64,000 nt of DNA. Origin: Lactococcus petauri (GTDB lineage: Bacteria > Bacillota > Bacilli > Lactobacillales > Streptococcaceae). Positions within the stretch are counted from its first letter, which is position 1, and every line of letters begins with the position of its first letter. The stretch is from assembly GCF_002154895.1 (NCBI RefSeq), contig NZ_MUIZ01000002.1:124001-188000 (forward strand). Reading direction: 5' to 3'. Positions 35,180 to 43,912 of the stretch are shown here, one piece after another. The notes under the pieces were generated by a model that saw nothing but the letters and a program-made list of their open reading frames with translations, had not been told where the DNA came from and searched no databases. Position numbers and translations under genes: made by a program.

Positions 35180-35254
35180 GTGACATTTCCTCAATTTTCT
35201 TCCTATATGAACTTCTATTATCTTTTATTGGCTCTATATAGTATAATAAAGAGT

Positions 35255-35707
35255 ATGAAAAAAATAATCTCCCTTGGCTTAATACTTCTCGGTATTCTTG
35301 CAGATCAGCTATTGAAAGCTTGGACTGTTGCTAATATTCCATTGGGAGGAGAAAAGGAATTTATTCCTGGTATCCTCAGCCTAACCTATCTTCGAAACGA
35401 AGGTGCAGCTTGGTCGATGCTCGAAGGAAAACAATGGTTTTTCCTCATCTTGACACCAATCGTGATTATAGCCGCCCTTTATTTCCTTAATAAAAAAATA
35501 AATCAAAACTGGTACTTTGCCGCACTGACTTTGATTATTTCGGGAGCGCTAGGGAACTTTATTGACCGGGTGCGACAATCTTTTGTGGTGGACATGTTCC
35601 AGACGGATTTCATCAATTTTCCAATATTTAATATCGCTGATATACTGCTTTCAATAGGTTTTGTAGTACTCTTTATCGCGATTATTTTAGACAAAGAGGT
35701 AGAATAA
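35255..35707 (+). CDS. lspA: Lipoprotein signal peptidase II
   Basis: Membrane aspartic protease that cleaves signal peptides of prolipoproteins. The 150-residue protein has four membrane helices and the conserved blocks ADQLLKAW, YLRNEGAAWS, GNFIDRV (first catalytic Asp) and FNIADILL (second catalytic Asp). I start at ATG 35255 (MKKIISLG), the normal LspA N-terminus. A longer frame from 35111 runs through the upstream terminator and promoter and is not real. TATAAT at 35242-35247 ends 7 nt before this ATG, so the transcript is probably leaderless. The next gene starts directly at the stop codon. Confidence 0.93.
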   Translation: MKKIISLGLILLGILADQLLKAWTVANIPLGGEKEFIPGILSLTYLRNEGAAWSMLEGKQWFFLILTPIVIIAALYFLNKKINQNWYFAALTLIISGALGNFIDRVRQSFVVDMFQTDFINFPIFNIADILLSIGFVVLFIAIILDKEVE

Positions 35708-36613
35708 ATGACAGTAGTAATTATTGACGAGCCAAATGCGGGGCTTCGTTTAGACAAGGCTTTAGCAAACTTGAGTGATGCTTCACGTTCAGTATTGACA
35801 GAGCTGATTCGTGATGGGAAAGTCACGGTAGACGGGAAAGTAAAAAAAGCAAAATATAAAGTAAAAGCAGGGGAAACTATCACCTACGAATTACCAGAAG
35901 TTGAAGTGCTTGATATCCAAGCTGAAGATATTCCTTTAGATATTGTTTATGAAGATTCTGATGTGGCAGTAATTAACAAGCCCCAAGGAATGGTTGTTCA
36001 CCCAAGTGCGGGACATGCTTCAGGTACTTTGGTCAACGCCATTATGTACCACATCAAAGATCTTTCTTCTATTAATGGTGTGATTCGCCCCGGTATTGTC
36101 CACCGTATCGATAAGGATACTTCCGGTTTACTGATGATTGCCAAAAATGATGCCGCACATGAGTCTTTAGCGGCACAGCTCAAAGCAAAAACAAATAAAC
36201 GCCGTTATCTTGCACTTGTGCATGGCGAGTTACCAAATGAAAAAGGTACGATTGAAGCCCCGATTGGTCGCAATCCTAAAGAGCGTAAGAAGCAAGCTGT
36301 GATTTCAGGTGGAAAACCAGCCAAAACGCATTTTACCGTTTTGGAACGTTTCCCTGGATATACTCTTGTTGCCCTTGAGCTTGAAACAGGACGTACACAT
36401 CAGATACGTGTACACATGGCTTATATTGGCTTCCCAATCGCTGGAGATCCTCTCTATGGCCCAAGTAAAACTTTAACGCCAAACAAGGGACAATTTCTCC
36501 ATGCCGAAACCCTAGGTTTTGAGCATCCTGCAACGGGCGAACTGCTTGAGTTCCAGGTCGACATTCCTGAAATATTTGCTCAACAACTTGATAATTTAAG
36601 AGGCTTGTCGTAA
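35708..36613 (+). CDS. rluD: Ribosomal large subunit pseudouridine synthase, RluD family
   Basis: A 301-residue RNA pseudouridine synthase. An N-terminal S4-like RNA-binding domain (about 10-75, GLRLDKALANL and RDGKVTVDGKV) precedes the catalytic domain with VHRIDKDTSGLLM (near 131-143, containing the catalytic Asp), INKPQGMVVHPS and GRTHQIRVHMA. RluD-type enzymes modify 23S rRNA helix 69. It follows lspA with no gap (TAAATG), the usual lspA-rluD pairing in Firmicutes. A short hairpin with T6 (36602-36626) overlaps its 3' end. Confidence 0.93.
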   Translation: MTVVIIDEPNAGLRLDKALANLSDASRSVLTELIRDGKVTVDGKVKKAKYKVKAGETITYELPEVEVLDIQAEDIPLDIVYEDSDVAVINKPQGMVVHPSAGHASGTLVNAIMYHIKDLSSINGVIRPGIVHRIDKDTSGLLMIAKNDAAHESLAAQLKAKTNKRRYLALVHGELPNEKGTIEAPIGRNPKERKKQAVISGGKPAKTHFTVLERFPGYTLVALELETGRTHQIRVHMAYIGFPIAGDPLYGPSKTLTPNKGQFLHAETLGFEHPATGELLEFQVDIPEIFAQQLDNLRGLS

Positions 36614-36766
36614 GACAGGTTTTTTATGTCCAATACGCCTTAGGTCATTGTATAATTTCAGAGTGCCTAAGTCCGTTGTGAATTCTGAGTTATTGTTAAA
36701 CAAAAACCATCAAGCTGTTTTATAAATTTTTACCGTCCTAGAATGAATTTGTGGTAAAATAGTTCT

Positions 36767-37675
36767 ATGCTAAAAAAATCTGATTTCGAAAAATTTCCTG
36801 ATTTGCTTGTCAAATATGACGAGCCATTGTCAAATTACACCTACACCAAAGTTGGCGGACCAGCAGATTTTCTTGCTTTTCCCGCTTCAAGTGAAGAGTT
36901 AAGCGAGCTTCTCGACTTAGCACGAGCAGCAGAAACACCAATTACAGTATTGGGTAATGCATCCAACTTAATCGTTCGTGATGGTGGCATTCGTGGCTTA
37001 GTGATTTTACTTGAAAAAATGAATCACGTAAAAGTAGATAAAAATGTAATCACAGCTGAAGCAGGCGCAAAATTGATTGACACCACACATGTTGCGCTTG
37101 ATCATGCCTTGACGGGCTTCGAGTTTGCATGTGGTATTCCTGGTTCTGTTGGTGGGGCAGTCTTTATGAATGCTGGCGCCTATAGCGGTGAAATTGCCCA
37201 TGTTTTACTCAATTGTACTGTTATTGACCAGGAAGGTCATCTCCGTGTATTAGAGGCAGATGAAATGAAATTCGGCTATCGCCATTCTGTTATTCGTGAT
37301 GAGGACTTGATTGTTGTATCAGCTCAGTTTAAACTTGAAGCTGGTGATGCTTCAGTTATCAAAGCGGAAATGGACCGCTTAACAGGACTACGTGAAAGTA
37401 AGCAACCGCTCGAATATCCGAGCTGTGGTTCAGTATTCAAACGCCCTGCCGGACATTTCGCTGGACAGCTTATCCAAGAGGCAGGTATGCAAGGGCACCG
37501 TATCGGTGGTGTGGAAGTATCTAAAAAGCATGCTGGCTTTATGGTTAATGTCGATCAGGGTACAGCTACAGATTACGAAAATTTGATTGCTTATGTCATT
37601 GAGCATGTGAAGGAAAATTCTGGATTAACACTAGAAGCAGAAGTCCGTATTATCGGTGAGAAATTAGAAAGATAA
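36767..37675 (+). CDS. murB: UDP-N-acetylenolpyruvoylglucosamine reductase
   Basis: FAD-dependent reductase of peptidoglycan synthesis forming UDP-MurNAc. The 302-residue protein shows the type II MurB layout: [14 protein letters not shown], the FAD-binding [14 protein letters not shown] and [20 protein letters not shown], and the active-site serine/cysteine region [10 protein letters not shown], ending with [10 protein letters not shown]. An extended -10 (TGGTAAAAT) ends 6 nt before the ATG without RBS, so the mRNA is probably leaderless. In streptococci murB commonly precedes potABCD, as it does here with a HAD gene and ncRNA-rich DNA between. Confidence 0.96.
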   Translation: MLKKSDFEKFPDLLVKYDEPLSNYTYTKVGGPADFLAFPASSEELSELLDLARAAETPITVLGNASNLIVRDGGIRGLVILLEKMNHVKVDKNVITAEAGAKLIDTTHVALDHALTGFEFACGIPGSVGGAVFMNAGAYSGEIAHVLLNCTVIDQEGHLRVLEADEMKFGYRHSVIRDEDLIVVSAQFKLEAGDASVIKAEMDRLTGLRESKQPLEYPSCGSVFKRPAGHFAGQLIQEAGMQGHRIGGVEVSKKHAGFMVNVDQGTATDYENLIAYVIEHVKENSGLTLEAEVRIIGEKLER

Positions 37676-37687
37676 AAACAAAGAAAA

Positions 37688-38590
37688 ATGATTAATGCAA
37701 TAGTTTTTGACGTTGACGATACAATTTATGACCAGCAAGCACCATTCAGACGTGCCATTTCGAAAGTCTTCCCAGACTTTGACATGACCGATATGAACAA
37801 AGCTTACATTCGCTACCGTCACTATTCAGACCTTGGTTTCCCAAAAGTAATTGCGGGCGAGTGGGATATTGAGTATTTCCGTTTTTATCGTACAAATGAA
37901 ACACTTAAAGATTTAGGCTATCCTGAAATTTCACGTGCTACCGGAGATTATTTCCAAGAAATTTATGAATATGAATTGGAAAATATCACGATGCTTGATG
38001 AAATGCGTTTGACACTTGATTTTCTGAAAAAACGTAATATTCCAGTAGGTGTGATTACTAATGGCCCAACAGAACATCAGCTGAAAAAAGTACGTAAACT
38101 TGGTTTGTATGATTATGTTGAACCAAGTCATGTGATTGTTTCGCAAGCAACTGGTTTCCAAAAACCAGAAAAAGAAATCTTTAACTTGGCTGCGCAACAA
38201 TTTGGTATGAATCCTGAGACAACTTTGTATGTAGGGGACTCTTACGATAATGATGTTATGGGCGGTCACAACGGTGGCTGGAAAACAATGTGGTTTAATC
38301 ACCGCGGACGTAGTATTTCACAAGGTGAAAAAGTACACGACGTCGAAATTGATTCTTTTGAGCAACTCTTTGGCGCTGTAAAAGTTCTTTTTGATCTTCC
38401 AGATAACAAGTACATCATGGATTCCAATGACAAGACAAATCCCGTCCTTGAGTTGGGTATTAAGTCTGGTGTAAACCTCGCAGCAGAGCGCCTTTTGTCT
38501 ACAGGGAAATTTGACTTGGAAGCGGTAGCTGATATGCTAGAATTAAGTAAAAAACAGGTCGAATTCCTGACTTTAAAAGGATACAAATAA
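37688..38590 (+). CDS. HAD-superfamily hydrolase (YjjG-like)
   Basis: A 300-residue HAD phosphatase. Motif I is FDVDDTIYD with the nucleophile D8 and acid D10, motif II VITNG, motif III in KPEKEIF and motif IV YVGDSYDNDVMGG. The cap and spacing resemble YjjG-type nucleotidases or phosphatases. About 65 residues beyond the HAD core (from near 235) form a C-terminal extension, ending LELSKKQVEFLTLKGYK, that I do not recognise. It follows murB by 12 bp with a weak RBS, so it is probably co-transcribed. A good terminator follows. Confidence 0.85.
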   Translation: MINAIVFDVDDTIYDQQAPFRRAISKVFPDFDMTDMNKAYIRYRHYSDLGFPKVIAGEWDIEYFRFYRTNETLKDLGYPEISRATGDYFQEIYEYELENITMLDEMRLTLDFLKKRNIPVGVITNGPTEHQLKKVRKLGLYDYVEPSHVIVSQATGFQKPEKEIFNLAAQQFGMNPETTLYVGDSYDNDVMGGHNGGWKTMWFNHRGRSISQGEKVHDVEIDSFEQLFGAVKVLFDLPDNKYIMDSNDKTNPVLELGIKSGVNLAAERLLSTGKFDLEAVADMLELSKKQVEFLTLKGYK

Positions 38591-38597
38591 AAAAATG

Positions 38598-38622
38598 AAA
38601 TCAGAGAAGTCTCTGATTTTTT
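38598..38622 (+). terminator. Terminator after the HAD gene
   Basis: Perfect 10-bp stem AAATCAGAGA / TCTCTGATTT with a 2-nt gap and a T tail. Confidence 0.85.
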
Positions 38623-38745
38623 AATTCGCTACTAGCATTTGTAACTAAAGCCACTAAATGCTAGACGGCAAGCTCTATGGAGCCTTGCTTAAGCGCCTTA
38701 TTAAGTCAAAATTAAAAAATGACTGTTTTTGATTTTTCCTATCCT
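38623..38745 (+). repeat. Three-hairpin ncRNA-like repeat, copy R1
   Basis: A 123-bp unit. Hairpin 1: CTAGCATTT (38632-38640) with AAATGCTAG (38656-38664). Hairpin 2: GCAAGCTC with GAGCCTTGC (one bulge), following ACG. Hairpin 3: A-rich/T-rich arms AAAATTAAAAA and TTTTTGATTTT. Its first 87 bp are identical to copy R2. Confidence 0.8.
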
Positions 38746-38868
38746 AATTCGCTACTAGCATTTGTAACTAAAGCCACTAAATGCTAGACGGCAAGCTCTA
38801 TGGAGCCTTGCTTAAGCGCCTTATTAAGTCAAGTTCAAAAAATAATCGTTTTTGATTTTGACTGTCAT
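38746..38868 (+). repeat. Three-hairpin ncRNA-like repeat, copy R2
   Basis: A 123-bp unit directly after R1. Positions 38746-38832 repeat 38623-38709 exactly. Hairpin 3 differs in sequence but still pairs (GTCAA...TTGAC with a T-rich right arm), which suggests the structure is what is kept. Confidence 0.8.
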
Positions 38869-38964
38869 GATTCTCTATGAGCAATTGCTTCTAAAGCTAC
38901 TAAATCCCAAACGGCAAGCTCTATGAAATCTTGCCTAATATCCAGTAAAAGAGAAAATTCACTC
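38869..38964 (+). repeat. Degenerate repeat copy R3
   Basis: Begins 123 bp after R2. It retains TCTAAAGCTACTAAAT and ACGGCAAGCTCTATG but hairpin 1 is broken and hairpin 3 is replaced by the promoter of the ncRNA at 39000. Confidence 0.6.
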
Positions 38965-38993
38965 TTGCATTGACATAAAATTTACGTTATAAT
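38965..38993 (+). promoter_or_regulatory. Promoter of intergenic ncRNA
   Basis: TTGCAT (38965-38970), 17-bp spacer, TATAAT (38988-38993). There is no coding frame downstream until potA. Confidence 0.65.
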
Positions 38994-38999
38994 TATAAA

Positions 39000-39226
39000 A
39001 GTTTCTGCTCAGCAGAAAATAGGACTCGTTTTTGCTGTAAACAAGTGAAAACTAAGGCCATACGGACAGCCAGAGTCACAGCCGATTGGCAATTTTATTG
39101 CCTTATTGATTAAGCAAATTATTTTGCTTATGGAGCTTCACACTCCACCCAAGAAACACGCTTGCGCGCATCAATAAGAGTACTAAAAGTTGACTACTCG
39201 GTCTCTCCGCAGTAAGACTGCTTTTT
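39000..39226 (+). ncRNA. Structured ncRNA of unknown class
   Basis: About 227 nt between a good promoter and a terminator hairpin (GCAGT/ACTGC, 39209-39221, then T5). Complementary pieces suggest several helices: GACTC with GAGTC and GCTGT with ACAGC (nested); GGCAAT/ATTGCC; AAGCAAA/TTTGCTT; GGAG/CTCC. No open frame with an RBS is present. It lacks the diagnostic motifs of RNase P RNA, tmRNA and SRP RNA, and does not form the single long stem of 6S RNA in any way I can see by eye. Confidence 0.6.
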
Positions 39227-39250
39227 ATATGTAATCAAAGATTGAATGTG

Positions 39251-39280
39251 AATCCAAGTGTGTGTACACTTGGATTTTTT
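39251..39280 (+). terminator. Strong terminator downstream of the ncRNA
   Basis: Perfect 11-bp stem AATCCAAGTGT / ACACTTGGATT, GTGT loop, T6 tail. It lies 25 bp after the first terminator, just before repeat R4. Confidence 0.85.
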
Positions 39281-39400
39281 GATATGCTACCATCATTGCG
39301 CCTGAAGGCGCTAATGATGGACGGAAAGTCCTATAGGACCTTTCCTGAGCATCTCATTAGTCAAAAATCAAAAAATACCGTTTTTGATTTTTGCCGTCAT
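39281..39400 (+). repeat. Three-hairpin ncRNA-like repeat, copy R4
   Basis: Same architecture as R1/R2 with different sequence. Hairpin 1: CCATCATT...CGCC TGAA GGCG...AATGATGG. Hairpin 2 after ACG: GGAAAGTCC TATA GGACCTTTCC. Hairpin 3: CAAAAATCAAAAA against TTTTTGATTTTTG, a near-perfect 13-bp stem. Many arm changes relative to R1/R2 keep the pairing. Confidence 0.75.
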
Positions 39401-39524
39401 AATATGCTGTTGTTCATTTAAAGGCCCTGATAGCAAACGGAAATCCCTATAAGGATTTCCTAAGGCCCTCATTAGTTGAAAAACAAAAAAGATATTTTTT
39501 GTTTTTCAACGTCAGGTGCCGTTA
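39401..39524 (+). repeat. Three-hairpin ncRNA-like repeat, copy R5
   Basis: Begins AATATGCT, 120 bp after R4. Hairpin 2 after AACG: GGAAATCC CTATAA GGATTTCC. Hairpin 3 is a perfect 16-bp stem (39475-39490 with 39495-39510) and would be a strong terminator. A further AATATGCT at 39526 starts a possible sixth, truncated copy. Confidence 0.75.
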
Positions 39525-39669
39525 TAATATGCTATTGATATTTACCATCAGGTAGCTCACTTTTAGCTCTATTTGCAAATAACGAAGACTTATTTCTTCC
39601 ACCGGTTTTGAGATTCCGGTGTTGGTTGCCAACAATTAAAACTCTAAATCCAAGACGAAGGATGAAACC
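39525..39669 (+). promoter_or_regulatory. potABCD leader region
   Basis: TATAAT (39523-39528, in GTTATAATATGC) may be the pot promoter -10. The leader contains CACCGG...CCGGTG and TTGGTTGCCAA palindromes before the potA start, whose RBS is GAAGGA. No known riboswitch motif was recognised. Confidence 0.4.
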
Positions 39670-40941
39670 ATGACTAAAAACATCATTGAATTTAAAAATG
39701 TAACGAAAACCTATGAAGATAGTGGTACGACAGTGCTCAAAGACATTACTTTTGAGATTGAAGAGGGGAAGTTCTATACTTTACTGGGTGCTTCTGGTTC
39801 AGGTAAATCAACGATTTTAAATATTATTGCTGGACTTCTAGATGCTACATCTGGAGATATTTTGCTAGACGGTCAGCGTATCAATGATGTCCCGACAAAC
39901 AAGCGTGACGTGCATACGATTTTCCAATCTTACGCATTATTCCCGAATATGACGGTCTTTGATAATGTGGCTTTTGCTTTGAAAATCAAGGGAGTGAACA
40001 AATCAGAAATCGCACAACGTGTTTCTGAGTCGCTTAAGCTTGTGCAACTAGAAGGCTTCGAGAAACGTGCCATCAGTAAACTCTCTGGGGGGCAGAAACA
40101 ACGTGTTGCTATTGCACGCGCCATTATTGACCGACCCAAAGTTCTCTTGCTGGATGAATCCCTGTCGGCTTTGGATATGAAGCTTCGTAAGGATATGCAA
40201 TATGAACTGCGTGAGTTGCAACAAAGCCTGGGTATCACTTTTATTTTTGTGACTCATGATCAGGAAGAAGCTTTGGCCATGTCCGACTGGATCTTCATTA
40301 TGAATGAGGGCGAAATTGTTCAGTCAGGCACCCCAACCGATATATATGACGAACCGATTAACCATTTTGTAGCCGAGTTTATCGGTGAATCAAATATTAT
40401 CAATGGACGCATGATTGAGGACTATCTTGTCGAGTTCAACGGTCAACAATTTGAAGCTGTTGATGGCGGAATGCGGCCTAATGAGCCGATTGAGGTGGTC
40501 ATTCGTCCTGAAGATATTGAGTTCACCCTGCCAGATGAAGGAAAATTCAATGTGAAAGTCGATACACAACTCTTCCGTGGGGTGCATTATGAGATTGTGG
40601 CTTATGATGATTTTGGTAACGAATGGCTGATTCACTCCACCCACAAGGCCTTAGTTGGAGAAACGGTTGGTTTGAACTTTGAGCCTGAAGCTATACACAT
40701 TATGCGTCTTGATGAAACCGAAGAAGAATTTGATGCGCGTATCGAAGAGTATGTTGAGGAAGAAGAGCAAACTATCGGTATCGCCAATGCGGTCGAAGAA
40801 GAAGCTGCAGAAGAAGAGGCAGCCATCATGGATGCTGTTCAGGAAGCCTTGGAAAATACAATGGATTTGACTGAGCTGGCGCAAGCTGTAAACGATATTT
40901 TGCATAAGCAAGAAAACGGGGAAAGTGAGGAAGAAGAATGA
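39670..40941 (+). CDS. potA: Spermidine/putrescine ABC transporter ATP-binding protein
   Basis: ATPase of the polyamine importer PotABCD. The 423 residues contain Walker [10 protein letters not shown], the Q-loop in IFQSYALFP, signature [15 protein letters not shown], Walker [13 protein letters not shown] and the switch THDQEEA, followed by a TOBE-type domain (about 240-350). After that comes an unusual acidic tail of about 70 residues (from near 353), rich in Glu and Ala and ending GESEEEE, beyond the normal PotA length. It overlaps potB by 4 nt (ATGA). Confidence 0.94.
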   Translation: MTKNIIEFKNVTKTYEDSGTTVLKDITFEIEEGKFYTLLGASGSGKSTILNIIAGLLDATSGDILLDGQRINDVPTNKRDVHTIFQSYALFPNMTVFDNVAFALKIKGVNKSEIAQRVSESLKLVQLEGFEKRAISKLSGGQKQRVAIARAIIDRPKVLLLDESLSALDMKLRKDMQYELRELQQSLGITFIFVTHDQEEALAMSDWIFIMNEGEIVQSGTPTDIYDEPINHFVAEFIGESNIINGRMIEDYLVEFNGQQFEAVDGGMRPNEPIEVVIRPEDIEFTLPDEGKFNVKVDTQLFRGVHYEIVAYDDFGNEWLIHSTHKALVGETVGLNFEPEAIHIMRLDETEEEFDARIEEYVEEEEQTIGIANAVEEEAAEEEAAIMDAVQEALENTMDLTELAQAVNDILHKQENGESEEEE

Positions 40942-41732
40942 CCAAAAGACTCTTCTCTGTTCCTTACTTCCTGTGGGTTGGACTGTTCGTAGTAGCACCT
41001 CTTATCCTCTTGCTTTGGCAATCTTTCTTCAACATTCAAGGACAGTTTACCTTTTCTAACTACAGCCAGTATTTTACAAGCTCAACTTATCTGATGATGA
41101 CTTGGAATTCGATCCTCTATGCCCTCATCATTACAGTCGTTACACTCTTGATTAGCTTTCCTGTGTCCTATGTGTTAACGAAACTCAAGCACAAACAGCT
41201 TCTCTTGATGTTAATTATCTTGCCCACTTGGGTGAATTTACTGCTGAAAGCTTATGCTTTCATTGGTATCTTCGGGAAGTATGGCTCTGTGAATAGTTTC
41301 TTACAATTTATCGGACTTGGCCGACCACAGATATTGTTTACAGACTTTAGCTTTATCTTTGTAGCAACCTATATTTCTATTCCTTTCATGGTGTTGCCTA
41401 TTTTTAATGCCCTTGAGGATTTGGATGAAAACCTCGTCTTAGCCAGTTATGATTTAGGTGCAACACGGTGGCAAACCTTTATTCATGTGGTTTGGCCTTT
41501 ATCGCTCAATGGTGTACGCTCAGGTGTCCAAGCTGTTTTTATTCCGAGCTTGTCACTTTTCATGCTGACACGCTTGATTGGCGGAAATAAGGTAATAACA
41601 TTAGGTACTGCAGTTGAAGAACATTTCCTCACCACCCAAAACTGGGGGATGGGTTCAACCATTGCCATCATCTTAGTTTTTGCGATGATGATTATTATGT
41701 TAGTGACAAGAGAAAGAAAGGTGGGTAGCTAA
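40938..41732 (+). CDS. potB: Spermidine/putrescine ABC transporter permease PotB
   Basis: A 264-residue inner-membrane permease with six predicted helices and the EAA-type loop [21 protein letters not shown] (read in two parts) that docks the ATPase. It overlaps potA by 4 nt, and its TAA overlaps the potC start (TAATG), so the subunits are translationally coupled. Order and length match PotB of streptococci. Confidence 0.94.
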   Translation: MTKRLFSVPYFLWVGLFVVAPLILLLWQSFFNIQGQFTFSNYSQYFTSSTYLMMTWNSILYALIITVVTLLISFPVSYVLTKLKHKQLLLMLIILPTWVNLLLKAYAFIGIFGKYGSVNSFLQFIGLGRPQILFTDFSFIFVATYISIPFMVLPIFNALEDLDENLVLASYDLGATRWQTFIHVVWPLSLNGVRSGVQAVFIPSLSLFMLTRLIGGNKVITLGTAVEEHFLTTQNWGMGSTIAIILVFAMMIIMLVTRERKVGS

Positions 41733-42532
41733 TGCGTAGTAAAAACCGTGTCGGAAAAATCTATCTGGGCTTCGTGCTCTTTATCCTTTATGCCCCAATC
41801 TTTTTCTTGATTTTTTATGCCTTTAACGAAGGCGGGGATATGAATCAATTTACAGGCTTTACCTTAGATAACTTTAAAGAACTTTTTCAAGACAGCCGTT
41901 TAATTTTGATTGTCGTACAAACCTTTTTCTTGGCTTTCTTGAGTGCTTTAATTGCCACAATCATTGGAACTTTTGGTGCCATGTTTATCGAAAATCTTAA
42001 AGCCAAGGGTAAGACGACTTTCTTAGGCTTAAACAATGTCTTGATTGTATCGCCTGACGTTGTTATTGGTGCAAGTTTCTTGATTCTCTTTACCTTAGTA
42101 GGAATGAAACTTGGCTTTGCCTCAGTTTTGTTGAGCCACATCGCCTTTTCTATTCCGATTGTTGTCTTGATGGTGTTGCCACTTTACCAAGAGATGGATA
42201 AATCTTTAGTTGAGGCTGCCTATGATTTGGGGGCAACGCAGACTCAAGCATTAAGAGAAGTGATTCTGCCCTATTTGACACCTGGTGTCATCGCTGGGTT
42301 CTTTATGGCCTTCACTTATTCCTTAGATGACTTTGCCGTTACCTTCTTTGTCACAGGAAATGACTTTACGACAATGTCTGTCGAGATTTATTCACGTGCT
42401 CGTGCAGGAATCTCCCTTGAGATCAATGCACTATCCGCAATTGTATTTCTCTTCTCAATCTTACTGGTTATAGGGTATTATATAATCATGAGAGAATCAG
42501 ATACTGCCGGAAAAACGCCAAATATTACTTAA
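41732..42532 (+). CDS. potC: Spermidine/putrescine ABC transporter permease PotC
   Basis: A 266-residue permease with six membrane helices. The EAA loop reads EAAYDLGATQTQALREVILP, followed by a conserved TYSLDDFAVTFFVTG stretch typical of PotC. It starts on the stop codon of potB and is followed 15 bp later by potD. PotB and PotC form the transmembrane channel. Confidence 0.94.
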   Translation: MRSKNRVGKIYLGFVLFILYAPIFFLIFYAFNEGGDMNQFTGFTLDNFKELFQDSRLILIVVQTFFLAFLSALIATIIGTFGAMFIENLKAKGKTTFLGLNNVLIVSPDVVIGASFLILFTLVGMKLGFASVLLSHIAFSIPIVVLMVLPLYQEMDKSLVEAAYDLGATQTQALREVILPYLTPGVIAGFFMAFTYSLDDFAVTFFVTGNDFTTMSVEIYSRARAGISLEINALSAIVFLFSILLVIGYYIIMRESDTAGKTPNIT

Positions 42533-42547
42533 GAAAGGACAGTTATC

Positions 42548-43615
42548 TTGAAAAAATTAATCTATTTCTTGTCAGGGATTTTAGCAATTACTGTCCTTCT
42601 TGGGGTTACAGCTTGGCGGATGTCCGCTGCAACAGGTATTTCAACCTCTACCAATAGCTTGACGATTTTTAACTGGGGCGAATATATCGATCCGCAGCTT
42701 CTCAAAAAGTTTGAAAAAGAGTCCGGCTATAAGGTTAATTATGTGACATTTGACTCCAATGAAGCCATGTATTCTAAAGTTAAACAAGGCGGTACTGCTT
42801 ATGATATTGTTGTGCCCAGCGAGTACATGGTACAAAAAATGGCCAAAGAAAATCTTTTGCTTCCTTTAGATCACACCAAGATTAAAAATCTTAATTATGA
42901 TAATCCGAAGCTCTTGGATGCGGCATTTGACCCTAAAAATACTTATTCTGTGCCTTATTTCTGGGGGACTTTGGGGATTGTATATAATGATAAATACATC
43001 ACTCAGCCACCCACAAAATGGGAAGACCTTTGGTCTAAAGACTACAAAAATTCGATCCTCCTCACAGACAGTAGTCGAGATGTTATGGGGATGGGCTTAA
43101 TCGCTACAGGAAGCTCTGTAAATACGACGAACCAGTCAGAGATTGATCGTGCTTATGACAAGCTCCTACAGCTCACACCCAATGTTAAAGCCATTCTCGG
43201 AGACGAAATCATGAGTTATATGATTAATAACGAAACACCGTTATCTGTCGTTTATAGTGGACAAGCATCCGAAATGACTTCAAGCAATGAACATTTACAC
43301 TATGTGGTCCCTGCCCGAACAAATATTTGGTATGACAACTTGGCAATCCCAAAAACCAGTAAAAATACTAAAGCGGCCTATGCCTTTATCAGCTTCATGC
43401 AAGAACCAGAAAATGCAGCGGCCAATGCCGAATACGTTGGCTATTCAACACCTAACGTTAAAGCAGAAGCGCTCTTGCCTGCAGAAGTTCGTGAAGATAA
43501 GTCTTATTATCCTGATGAATCTCTGATAAAAGAAGATGAAGCTTATGTTAACCTCAGTCCATATTGGACGGGTGTTTATAATGATTTGTATCTTCAGTTT
43601 AAGATGAATAAATGA
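42548..43615 (+). CDS. potD: Spermidine/putrescine-binding protein PotD
   Basis: Extracytoplasmic polyamine receptor, 355 residues. The start is TTG 42548 with GAAAGGA upstream. The N-terminus has one hydrophobic segment (about 4-24) but no lipobox cysteine, so it is probably held by an uncleaved anchor. Polyamine-binding protein signatures are seen: IFNWGEYIDPQLLKKFEKES in two parts, FDSNEAMYSKVKQGGTAYD, VPYFWGTLGIVYN and AEYVGYSTPN. It ends the pot operon, followed by a terminator at 43615-43650. Confidence 0.95.
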   Translation: MKKLIYFLSGILAITVLLGVTAWRMSAATGISTSTNSLTIFNWGEYIDPQLLKKFEKESGYKVNYVTFDSNEAMYSKVKQGGTAYDIVVPSEYMVQKMAKENLLLPLDHTKIKNLNYDNPKLLDAAFDPKNTYSVPYFWGTLGIVYNDKYITQPPTKWEDLWSKDYKNSILLTDSSRDVMGMGLIATGSSVNTTNQSEIDRAYDKLLQLTPNVKAILGDEIMSYMINNETPLSVVYSGQASEMTSSNEHLHYVVPARTNIWYDNLAIPKTSKNTKAAYAFISFMQEPENAAANAEYVGYSTPNVKAEALLPAEVREDKSYYPDESLIKEDEAYVNLSPYWTGVYNDLYLQFKMNK

Positions 43616-43650
43616 AAACAGCTCTAACCCTTGTGGTCGAGCTGTTTTGT
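43615..43650 (+). terminator. Terminator of potABCD
   Basis: AAAACAGCTC / GAGCTGTTTT stem; the left arm includes the stop codon region. Confidence 0.85.
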
Positions 43651-43777
43651 ATTCTATGCTCCAACTTAGCGTACATACTTTTTAAATTTTAGTATTCTAA
43701 ACTTCCTTGATTATTATTTTTATTTTCAGGGAGACCATGCTAGAATTGATAATGTCCTAATTATATTCAAACCCTAG

Positions 43778-43858
43778 TATAATTTTGATTTTTCATAATA
43801 AATATCCAACCCATGGATATAACCTTGATGCCCCCCTTTCTCCATAGGGGGATTTTTG
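43778..43858 (+). ncRNA. Candidate small RNA a (promoter, hairpin, terminator)
   Basis: TATAAT (43778-43783) is followed by ATATCC/GGATAT (about 43802-43820) and then CCCCC/GGGGG (43832-43851) with a T-rich tail. Expected transcript is about 70 nt from near 43790. There is no coding frame with an RBS. Confidence 0.45.
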
Positions 43859-43912
43859 CTTTTTTCCAGCGCTTTTGACAGTTGCAACTCTCTTTGTTAA
43901 CGATTACTTTAG

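Noticed and set aside
35111-35254. N-terminal extension of LspA from an upstream in-frame start
   Set aside because: The extension covers a terminator and the promoter, and the family N-terminus starts at 35255.
39000-39226. 6S RNA (ssrS) as identity of the intergenic ncRNA
   Set aside because: Size is right, but I could not draw the single long interrupted stem with a central bubble. Several local hairpins and an internal terminator argue against it; a covariance search is needed.
38623-39524. CRISPR array as explanation of the regular repeats
   Set aside because: Repeat units are about 120 bp and contiguous, with no unique spacers and no cas genes. The conserved feature is a three-hairpin fold.
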